Positions 1-7,058 of a stretch of DNA of 64,000 nt are shown piece by piece (within the stretch, counting starts at the first letter, position 1; each line of letters begins with the position of its first letter). Source of the stretch: Nitrososphaerota archaeon (lineage in GTDB: Archaea > Thermoproteota > Nitrososphaeria > Nitrososphaerales > CADDZS01); contig JAJPHP010000080.1 of the NCBI GenBank assembly GCA_021325255.1, positions 62,001 to 126,000 of the forward strand, read 5' to 3'. Under the pieces are notes generated by a model, which saw only the letters and a program-made list of their open reading frames with translations, searched no databases and had not been told where the DNA came from. The position numbers and the translations under genes are program-made.

Positions 1-43
1 AATCGTGTCCCGTGCTTAAGTACGTGGCGAGCTCAAAAGCTCT

Positions 44-532
44 GTGCTGAACGGGATTTTGAGCAACAAGTCTGAACTTTTCCCTCCGTCAAAAATTCTT
101 GTTCCCATAGATGGCTCCCAGAATGCGACCCGCGCCCTGGATGTCGGAACAAAGCTTTCGAAAACATACGGGGCTGAACTTCTTATTCTCAACGTCATAC
201 CTACCCCGAGCGTCCTCCTTGGCGCTCCCGCGGGGCTAGGGATCCAGCCGACTGGGTTGGAATCGTATTACGAGCAACAGGAGAGGGATGCTAGCCATTT
301 CTTGGACCGATCTATGGAACTTGCTAAGGCGCACGGCGTCGCGGCAAGGATTGAAGCGGTCCGCGCTGCCAAATCGGTCGTCGAGGAGATAATTGGGGTT
401 GCAGCGCGCAAAAACATAGACCTGATAGTAATTGGAACGAGAGGTGTCGGAGGGTTCAGGAAACTGCTCCAAGGTAGCGTTTCAAGCGGGGTCGTGACTC
501 ATGCTGAGTGTAACGTGATGGTAGTAAGATAA
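44..532 (+). CDS. Universal stress protein, UspA family
   Basis: Single UspA domain of 162 residues, the usual size for the family. The first beta strand (KILVPIDGS) begins near residue 17, and the C-terminal nucleotide-binding signature G-x2-G-x9-G-S is intact (GTRGVGGFRKLLQGS), so an ATP-binding type is likely. The family is cytoplasmic and linked to stress or energy limitation; the specific role here is unknown. The GTG start is the only start in reach of the N-terminal strand. The ABC transporter ATPase follows on the same strand after about 20 bases, so the two may be co-transcribed. Confidence 0.9.
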   Translation: MLNGILSNKSELFPPSKILVPIDGSQNATRALDVGTKLSKTYGAELLILNVIPTPSVLLGAPAGLGIQPTGLESYYEQQERDASHFLDRSMELAKAHGVAARIEAVRAAKSVVEEIIGVAARKNIDLIVIGTRGVGGFRKLLQGSVSSGVVTHAECNVMVVR

Positions 533-551
533 TGCGTGATGATTGTTTGAT

Positions 552-1607
552 ATGCCAAGCCTAGAGACAGCGCAATTGGTCAAGGAGCAGCCGCGTAAGG
601 AGATACTGAACATCCAGGATCTGACAAAGAGTTTTGACGGAAAGACCAGGGCGGTTGACGGCGTCTCTTTCACCGTCTTTGAAGGTGAGATCTTCGGGTT
701 CCTCGGGCCGAACGGCGCGGGAAAGAGCACGACAATCAATATGCTGACTACTATTCTTCGCCCGACCTCTGGTAGTGCAACATTGTGCGGGTATGACCTG
801 ATCAAGAATCCTGCCGCCGTGAGGAGGAGCATCGGCGTTGTTCCTCAAGAGTCGACCGCAGATGACGACCTCTCGGGGCTCGAGAACGTTCTGCTGTGCG
901 CAGATTTCTACGGCATTCCCAGAAGGGTCTCGCAGCCGCGCGCGTGGGAGCTCCTGGAGTTAGTAGAGCTCCACAAAGACGCAAGAAGGAAGATCAGCAC
1001 TTACTCCGGGGGAATGCGTAGGAGACTGGAGCTTGCCTCTGGCCTGATCAATCGCCCTAAAATCCTCTTTCTCGACGAGCCAACGCTCGGGCTTGATGTG
1101 CAGACGAGGGCCAAAGTCTGGGAATACATCCGGAGGCTCAAGGAAGAATTTCACATGACGCTCTTCATGACCACGCATTACCTGGACGAGGCGGATAACC
1201 TCTGCGATCGAATCGCGATAATAGACCACGGAAAAATCCTGAAGATAGGCTCTCCCTATGAACTGAAGGAAAGCCTAGGCGGAGACATAATAGAAGTCGA
1301 TGTGCAGGAAGAAGAGTCTCTCGACCTGTCCGACGCACTTCGCCAAATCAAACATGTGCTTGACGTGAGAAAGAACAACTCCGAATACAGGATAAAGACA
1401 GAGTTCGGCGAGCAGACGGCTCCGGACGTTATGGACGTGTTGAGGCTGGGCGGTGCGACAGTTACGAGGATTTCGATCGTGAAGCCATCGCTCGACCAGG
1501 TCTATCTCGAGTATACCGGCAGATCGATCCGGGAGGAGCATGCAGACAGCAGCACTGGCCGCCGCCCGACGCACGGAAGGGGAATGTCGATGAGGATGCG
1601 CAGGTAG
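552..1607 (+). CDS. ABC-2 type transporter ATP-binding protein (DrrA-like)
   Basis: Cytoplasmic ATPase of a two-component exporter of the DrrAB/NatA class. Visible motifs are Walker A (GPNGAGKST), a Q-loop region (VVPQES), a slightly altered signature (TYSGGMRRRLELA), Walker B with D-loop (ILFLDEPTLGLD) and the H-loop (TTHYLDEA). A regulatory C-terminal domain of about 100 residues follows, as in drug and lipid exporters. ATG at 552 is preferred to an in-frame TTG three codons earlier. The permease gene follows after nine bases. The substrate cannot be told from the sequence. The last 25 residues are Arg-rich and probably disordered. Confidence 0.92.
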   Translation: MPSLETAQLVKEQPRKEILNIQDLTKSFDGKTRAVDGVSFTVFEGEIFGFLGPNGAGKSTTINMLTTILRPTSGSATLCGYDLIKNPAAVRRSIGVVPQESTADDDLSGLENVLLCADFYGIPRRVSQPRAWELLELVELHKDARRKISTYSGGMRRRLELASGLINRPKILFLDEPTLGLDVQTRAKVWEYIRRLKEEFHMTLFMTTHYLDEADNLCDRIAIIDHGKILKIGSPYELKESLGGDIIEVDVQEEESLDLSDALRQIKHVLDVRKNNSEYRIKTEFGEQTAPDVMDVLRLGGATVTRISIVKPSLDQVYLEYTGRSIREEHADSSTGRRPTHGRGMSMRMRR

Positions 1608-1616
1608 GAGAAAGGA

Positions 1617-2588
1617 ATGAACATGACTGAATCAGTCGTGACGGGCAAATCAGAGGAGGCCGAGTCGGAGAAAAGACTACAGTCAATGGCTGCAAAACAG
1701 TCCCTTTCAGCGTTCGAACAGGAGACCGCCCTAAACCAGAGTCCACTTCATGGATTGTGGGCGCTCACCAATCGAGAACTCAAGAAATGGTACAAGACGC
1801 CCGTGATCCTTATCCTGTCGCTGATTCAACCGGTCATCTGGCTTGGTCTCTTTGGAAAGGCTATGAACTTTGGAGCCATCTTTACCGGCAGCTCGTTCAA
1901 CATACCTGGACTTAGCATACCTAAAAGTGTGATAGATCAAATTGCCGCCCAGGTGATGCAGAACACATTCGGTACTAGCGACTACTTTTCGTTTTTCGCC
2001 GCGGGAATGCTCTCATTCATATCACTCTTCATGGCCATGCAAAGCGGGATGTCGGTGGTGTGGGACAGGCGCCTCGGTTTCCTGAACAAGGAGTTGAGCA
2101 CTCCTCTCGCACGGGGCGCCATACCGCTCGGGAAGGTCTTCTCTTCGATCCTTCGGGGGCTGTCTCAAGCGGCCATCGTACTAATTATAGCGATCTTGCT
2201 CGGATTCGACGTCTCTCACATTACGGTCACAGGGCTGCTCGGCACATTCGCAGGGCTCTTTCTCATGGTGATGGGATTTTCTTCTCTTTTCGTAATGCTC
2301 GCGGTCCGCTCTACCAGCCAAGACACTCAGATGATGATTGTGAACCTCTTGAGCCTCCCATTGCTCTTCGCGAGTAACTCGATGTTCCCCGTGAAGTTCA
2401 TGCCGAGCTGGCTTCAGCCCATCGTGCTCGTGAATCCTGTCAGTTACGCGACGGACATCTCCCGACAGTTCCTACTGGGTTCACCTGGGATGGCACCTCT
2501 GTGGTTTGACTTTCTCTACCTCGGGTCGTTCGCCCTGATCATGGTCGTCCTCGGAACGATCGTGTCGCGGAGGCTCCTGTCGAGGTAG
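1617..2588 (+). CDS. ABC-2 type transporter permease (DrrB-like)
   Basis: Integral membrane partner of the preceding ATPase. After a hydrophilic N-terminus of about 45 residues come an amphipathic stretch and six hydrophobic segments typical of ABC-2 permeases (for example VILILSLIQPVIWLGLFG and MLSFISLFMAMQSG). The region SMFPVKFMPSWLQPIVLVNP matches the conserved family pattern (P..LP.WLQ....NPV.Y..D..R). A large loop between the first two segments probably faces outside. Two genes in one operon imply an exporter with two ATPase and two permease copies. Ends in TAG. Confidence 0.9.
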   Translation: MNMTESVVTGKSEEAESEKRLQSMAAKQSLSAFEQETALNQSPLHGLWALTNRELKKWYKTPVILILSLIQPVIWLGLFGKAMNFGAIFTGSSFNIPGLSIPKSVIDQIAAQVMQNTFGTSDYFSFFAAGMLSFISLFMAMQSGMSVVWDRRLGFLNKELSTPLARGAIPLGKVFSSILRGLSQAAIVLIIAILLGFDVSHITVTGLLGTFAGLFLMVMGFSSLFVMLAVRSTSQDTQMMIVNLLSLPLLFASNSMFPVKFMPSWLQPIVLVNPVSYATDISRQFLLGSPGMAPLWFDFLYLGSFALIMVVLGTIVSRRLLSR

Positions 2589-2858
2589 CGGAAGAAAGAT
2601 TTCCGGATTAAATCAGTTTCAGAATTTGCTTACACGGCTGCATCTCGTGTCCGGATCCTATCGCCCTAGCTATCATGGCCACTTTCTTCTTGTCTTTAGA
2701 AAGTTGGATATAGGGAGACGGCCCTTCGCGTAGAGAGCGGACGCGACGGGAGTATCAGCCCTGCTAGATAGTACCCGACGATATTTGTTCGCGTGGTTGC
2801 CGCAACAAAAAAGGGAGGTAAGGCGAAAATGCCAGCTACGCCTGACCCTTGATTCACG

Positions 2859-3128
2859 TTAGGTCTTCTTCGAAGAAGAGGAAGAAGCGCTTGTGGTAGA
2901 AGAAGGTGCGGTAGACCCTTGTTGAGGAACCGCCTCTCTGCTTGGGACACTAGCTTTCCATCCGCCGCTCGGGAAGAGGCCCAGTATGGAAACGATGAAT
3001 GTCGGTGCCCACAGCCCCATGAGTGTCATGTCGCAGATGTTGTCAATGTCTAATGCCAAGTTGATTCCGAGTCTAATTATTGATAGTACTGCTGCAGCAA
3101 GTACAAGCTATCTGGTCAATTCTCTCAC
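2859..3128 (-). pseudogene. Small two-TM membrane protein ORF with an in-frame TAG at codon 7
   Basis: A strong Shine-Dalgarno sequence (GGAGGTGA) stands three bases before a GTG codon. The frame reads six codons, meets TAG (3108-3110), then stays open for 82 more codons. Downstream of the TAG are two hydrophobic segments (LVLAAAVLSIIRLGINLAL and LMGLWAPTFIVSILGLF) and a Ser/Thr-rich, Lys-ending tail. Either the gene has a nonsense mutation or sequencing error, or a six-codon leader precedes a protein starting at a weak internal codon such as TTG at 3059. No family recognised. Confidence 0.45.
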
Positions 3129-3318
3129 AAATCACCTCCCTACATCAAAGACAATGAAGGACGGGGTGATTCTAGTACGTATTGTTCCTGAAAGTCTTCT
3201 GTGTGCGCCGAGGGGTTCCTGGGATTAGAAAACAGGAAATCGAAGTTTCTCCCTCGCATTTTTAGGTGGGATTCTGTTCAAATATCGAGGCACGGAAAGT
3301 GGAGAATGGACACCAGCG

Positions 3319-3807
3319 ATGATTGAGGTGAAGGTTCTTTCTCCTGAAAGATGGATGGAGGCAAGAGAACTACGATTGAAAGCACTCAAGACGGATCCTA
3401 CAGCTTTCGGGAGCTCCTACGAAGAGGAAGAAAGCCTCAGTGAAACGGAATGGCGACGACGGATGTGGAACGCCCTGTTCGCGGTCGCGGACGACAAGCC
3501 AGTAGGAAGTATCACTTACCTTTTCAGTGATAAAGTGAAGAGTAGACATATCGCCCGAATCTACGGCGTGTACGTAGACCCCGACCACCGCAGACAGGGT
3601 ATAGGCAAGAAGTTACTCCAGAGCGCTCTGGATGGAATCCGCGAGAACAAGAACGCAGTAAAGGTGCAACTCATGGTGAATAAGGAGCAGCACGCCGCTG
3701 TCAAGCTTTACGAAGACTTGGGCTTTTTAACAGTCGGTCAATTGAAGAAGGAAATCAAAGTCGGCGAGCGATACTACGACGAGCTGATAATGGAAAAGAT
3801 GCTCTGA
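3319..3807 (+). CDS. GNAT family N-acetyltransferase
   Basis: 162-residue acetyltransferase with the GNAT fold. The acetyl-CoA pyrophosphate loop is clear (YVDPDHRRQGIGKKLL, an R-x2-G-x-G/A type signature), followed by the beta5-alpha4 segment VKLYEDLGF typical of RimI-like and small-molecule acetyltransferases. The N-terminal part (EARELRLKALKTDPTAFGSS) is common in uncharacterised GNATs of soil microbes. The acceptor substrate is unknown. It stands alone, with a non-coding stretch after it. Confidence 0.88.
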   Translation: MIEVKVLSPERWMEARELRLKALKTDPTAFGSSYEEEESLSETEWRRRMWNALFAVADDKPVGSITYLFSDKVKSRHIARIYGVYVDPDHRRQGIGKKLLQSALDGIRENKNAVKVQLMVNKEQHAAVKLYEDLGFLTVGQLKKEIKVGERYYDELIMEKML

Positions 3808-4087
3808 ATCTAAAACAAGACGCCTTATCGATTAATGGCTTAGGGAAACGTAAGACTTGCGTGGAATTTGTGTTTAGGGCACACACCGCGAATCGGCCCT
3901 GACAACTTTGCACCTGCGATTTTCATTGGGGATTGGCTTCAATCTACGCAATAGTCGACATTTTCCATAGATTCTCGAACTTTTCCTTTTCAGGCGCGGT
4001 GAGATCGTTAAGAAACGATCTCTGCGAATTGTGGATACTTTCGAGCTTTTCAGCGGAACATATTCCACTCAAAGTATCTTTGTGCTT

Positions 4088-4172
4088 CTCGACAATTGTC
4101 GAGTTTTCAAGCTCGTACCCCCCTAGAGGGGGTACGTAACAGAGCTAACTTGGTATTTAAAGCAGGAAACCG
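4088..4172 (+). promoter_or_regulatory. Double-palindrome promoter module, copy 1 (facing right)
   Basis: Three parts in order: a perfect 16-bp palindrome CTCGACAATTGTCGAG (4088-4103); an 11-base spacer; a 21-base near-palindrome beginning GTACCCCCC and ending GGGGTAC (4115-4135); then GTAACAGAGCTAA and a TATA box (TATTTAAA, 4154-4161) with GC-rich flank. A second copy, with both palindromes identical and the same 11-base spacing, lies inverted at 13303-13391. Palindromes just upstream of an archaeal TATA box are expected to be regulator operators, here probably for activation or for repression by looping. The downstream small ORF and then ilvA lie on this strand. Confidence 0.75.
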
Positions 4173-4207
4173 CGTGAGAGAGGCAAAGGCTATACCTTGA
4201 GGATAAC

Positions 4208-4312
4208 ATGCTATTAGAGCACACACCAGTCGCTCTGCTCTTTGAAGCAACTCCTTTTCTTGCTGAAATGAGATGTGAAATGAAAAATTCGTTGCAACAA
4301 GCGAGCTTCTGA
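4208..4312 (+). CDS. Possible 34-residue small ORF behind promoter module 1
   Basis: Starts with ATG about 47 bases after the TATA box of the promoter module and runs 34 codons to TGA. No family or clear Shine-Dalgarno sequence was recognised, and the predicted peptide has no marked composition. It may be a true small protein, a regulatory leader before ilvA, or chance. The rest of the 3.8-4.5 kb stretch shows no other supportable gene. Confidence 0.2.
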   Translation: MLLEHTPVALLFEATPFLAEMRCEMKNSLQQASF

Positions 4313-4498
4313 GGGTATACACTAGTCTTCGTCATATTAAGAATAGGGAGAACTGTCTTTCGGATCTCTCCGGTGTGGGTTGATCCGGCCAAAGAAAGAT
4401 AATGGCCATGAAGTCCGGAAACTGAACATCCGCACCCGCATTGCTTATTTCCGTGTGGGCAGGCACTTTCTCCTTGACAGAGGTTTCCGAAGATCCGA

Positions 4499-5506
4499 AT
4501 GCAGAAAGAAGAGTCAGGTCAAGCGCCTGTCACTCTCGAAGACATCAGAGACGCAGCAAGAAGAATCCAAGGTTACGCTTACAGGACTCCATGCTACCGT
4601 AGCTTCTCGGCAAAGAAAGGCAGCATCTTCCTTAAACTTGAATGCTTCCAGCCGGTGAGGTCCTTCAAGATACGCGGCGCCTCAAACAAAATACTCCTCC
4701 TCAACGAGGCAGAGAGAAAAAACAGAGGAGTCATCACCGCCTCTTCTGGAAACCACGGCCTCGCCGTCGCATACGTCGCAAACAAACTCGGCATACCTGC
4801 GACGATAGTCCTACCCGAGGACGTCGTCCCCGAAAAACTCGAGATAATAAAATCACTCGGCGCAAGAACCGTATTCGCGGGAATCCAGCAGGATGTGCGC
4901 GCAGCCAAGGCAGTTGAGATCCAGCAAAAGGAGGGACAGTTCTTCATCCAGCCTTTCAACGACTCGGAGATTGTAGCGGGGCAAGGCACATGCGGCCTCG
5001 AGATACTCGAGGATGTCCCCGATGTGGAAAACATCTACGTACCGATTGGTGGTGGCGGCCTTATCTCGGGAATAGCAGCCGCAGTAAGGCTCATCTGTGA
5101 AGAACGACCGATCAAGCAAAGAGTGAAAATCATAGGCGTGCAGCCTGAAGGGTCCAACTCGATGTACAGCTCGCTCAGGGCGAAGCAGGTCGTGAGCATC
5201 GATGAGAGCAAGACAGTTGCCGACGGTCTCAGAGTCAGAAGGCCAGGCGATATTACATTCTCATTTGTCAACAAATACGTGGACGACATAATCCTGGTAA
5301 GCGACGAAGAGATACTCGCGGCCACCACTAGGTTGATAGTGAAGGAGCACGTCCTAGCCGAGCCTTCCGGGGCCGCATCCTTTGCCGCCGCACTCAAGGC
5401 CCAAAACTCAGGAAAATCAATCACGGTCATATCAGGAGGCAACGTCTCAGCCACAATGCTCAAGCGCCTGCTCGAAACTTCAGAGGAAGAATCGAAGACC
5501 AATTGA
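4499..5506 (+). CDS. ilvA: Threonine/serine dehydratase, fold type II PLP enzyme
   Basis: Deaminates threonine to 2-oxobutanoate (or serine to pyruvate), the first committed step to isoleucine. The PLP lysine sits in SFKIRGA, the substrate loop is SSGNHG, the phosphate-binding glycine loop is GGGGLISG, and the family's C-terminal SGGN motif is present. At 335 residues it lacks the C-terminal ACT regulatory domain of biosynthetic IlvA, so it resembles catabolic TdcB or serine racemase-like forms and should not be isoleucine-inhibited by that route. It is far from the ilv operon at 50 kb and lies behind promoter module 1. Confidence 0.85.
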   Translation: MQKEESGQAPVTLEDIRDAARRIQGYAYRTPCYRSFSAKKGSIFLKLECFQPVRSFKIRGASNKILLLNEAERKNRGVITASSGNHGLAVAYVANKLGIPATIVLPEDVVPEKLEIIKSLGARTVFAGIQQDVRAAKAVEIQQKEGQFFIQPFNDSEIVAGQGTCGLEILEDVPDVENIYVPIGGGGLISGIAAAVRLICEERPIKQRVKIIGVQPEGSNSMYSSLRAKQVVSIDESKTVADGLRVRRPGDITFSFVNKYVDDIILVSDEEILAATTRLIVKEHVLAEPSGAASFAAALKAQNSGKSITVISGGNVSATMLKRLLETSEEESKTN

Positions 5507-5555
5507 CAGCGAATAAAGTCGATTTTCAAATCTTACCTTCACAAAGACAGCGCCC

Positions 5556-5567
5556 TAATTTATATTG
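5556..5567 (+). promoter_or_regulatory. TATA box of mre11-rad50
   Basis: The sequence TAATTTATATTG lies about 50 bases before the mre11 ATG, in a short AT-rich patch between ilvA and mre11. The position fits an archaeal TATA box with a transcript beginning around 5590. Confidence 0.5.
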
Positions 5568-5612
5568 TTGAAAAGTCAGATACTTGTCTCTAACCAGTGA
5601 CCTCGGAAAAGG

Positions 5613-7058
5613 ATGAAAGGAAGATTCGCCCACATCTCAGACTGCCACATAGGCGCGTGGCGCGACCCGAGGCTGAGAGGAATCAACGACAGCGCCTTCG
5701 GGAAGGCGATAGACCTTTGCATCGAGAAGGAGGTCGACTTTGTCATCATCTCAGGCGACATTTTCGATGTCGGGATACCTGAAATGTCTTCTGTCAGGTC
5801 AGCCGTAAGGAAGCTCAGAGAACTGGATGAAAATGATATCTCGACGTACGTTGTCTACGGTAGTCACGACTACAGCCCCACTACCGTCTCCGTGGTTGAC
5901 GTCCTAACCTCAGCTGGCCTCTTTGTCAATGTCGGAGAGTTCTCACTTGGAGGGGAAAAGACTGAGACAGGCGCCGCAAAAGCAAGGAGCGAAAATCAGG
6001 CTCCCTCACTTGTCCTTAGATCGATCGTCGACGAAAAGACTGGAGTACGTATCGGCGGGCTTCCTGCGAGAAAAGGGGGCCTCGAAACCGGATTCTACAA
6101 GAACCTCGCGCCAGATACTGATACACTGGAGGGCCAATACTCAATCTTCGTGTTCCACGCGAGCATCAACGAGCTCCAGTCGCTTAACATCCCTATCGAG
6201 CAGAGCCTCTCTATCTCAGAACTCCCAAGGGGCTTTTCATACTACGCCGGTGGACACCTTCACAAGAGATCTGTCGGAAAGATCGAAGACAGCGCCTCTC
6301 CAGTGGTATACCCAGGTCCTTTGTTCGGCACAAGTTATGCGGATCTCGAGCTCACTGCCAAGGGAGAGAAGAGAGGATTTGCCATAGTAGACTTTGAGGG
6401 CTCGGAGACCACGGGAATCGAGTTCATGGACATCCCCATGCCGAAGATACTCGCGAAGAACTTTTCCGCCGACGGCAAGAGCGCCCCCGACCTGAGCAAA
6501 GAGATTGCCTCGTTTGCAACGAAGGAAGAGCTCAACGTGCGCGACTCTATAGTACTGCTAAAGATCAAGGGGGCGCTGTCCTCGGGCCGTCCCTCTGACG
6601 TCGACTGGTTCTCCATCAGGCAGCAACTCCTCTCTCGGGGAGCGCTCGTCGTCAATGTGAACAGGACCGCACTCGCAAGCCAGGAGCTGAGAAAGTTAGC
6701 AAAGCTCGGGGCGACTAACAGGGAGGAGATCGAGTCAAAGCTCCTCCATGAAAGGATATTCAACTTCAAGCCGGTCGGCCCGGAGCTTGCATCATTTGCA
6801 TCAACCGAGGGTGTGGCAAAGGCCTCGGCGCTGCTTCGAGCGCTAAAGTCTGAGAAGAGGGAAGAGGAGACGAGGCAGGGCTTTGAGCGAAGAGTCCTCA
6901 GAGATACATCTCGTATCCTCGGCCTGGGTGATGAAGTCGAAGTCCAATTAGGGCAAGCAGTCCCGCTAGCAGAGAAAAAGCGCAAGAGCTCACACCCTCC
7001 ACCCGAAACAGCTGACGAGAACAAAGGCAAATCTACCGGAGATCAAAAGTTCCCTTGA
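5613..7058 (+). CDS. mre11: DNA double-strand break repair nuclease Mre11
   Basis: Mn-dependent nuclease subunit of the Mre11-Rad50 end-processing complex. Phosphoesterase motifs in order: SDCHIG (D10, H12), SGDIFD (D49), YGSHDYS (residues 82-88), FHASI and GGHLHKR. The usual GNHD motif is GSHD here: serine 84 replaces the asparagine that binds metal and phosphate in Pyrococcus furiosus Mre11. The 481-residue length includes a capping domain and a Lys/Pro-rich tail. Its stop overlaps the TTG start of rad50 (TTGA), so the two are translationally coupled. HerA and NurA, often neighbours in archaea, are not in this window. Confidence 0.93.
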   Translation: MKGRFAHISDCHIGAWRDPRLRGINDSAFGKAIDLCIEKEVDFVIISGDIFDVGIPEMSSVRSAVRKLRELDENDISTYVVYGSHDYSPTTVSVVDVLTSAGLFVNVGEFSLGGEKTETGAAKARSENQAPSLVLRSIVDEKTGVRIGGLPARKGGLETGFYKNLAPDTDTLEGQYSIFVFHASINELQSLNIPIEQSLSISELPRGFSYYAGGHLHKRSVGKIEDSASPVVYPGPLFGTSYADLELTAKGEKRGFAIVDFEGSETTGIEFMDIPMPKILAKNFSADGKSAPDLSKEIASFATKEELNVRDSIVLLKIKGALSSGRPSDVDWFSIRQQLLSRGALVVNVNRTALASQELRKLAKLGATNREEIESKLLHERIFNFKPVGPELASFASTEGVAKASALLRALKSEKREEETRQGFERRVLRDTSRILGLGDEVEVQLGQAVPLAEKKRKSSHPPPETADENKGKSTGDQKFP

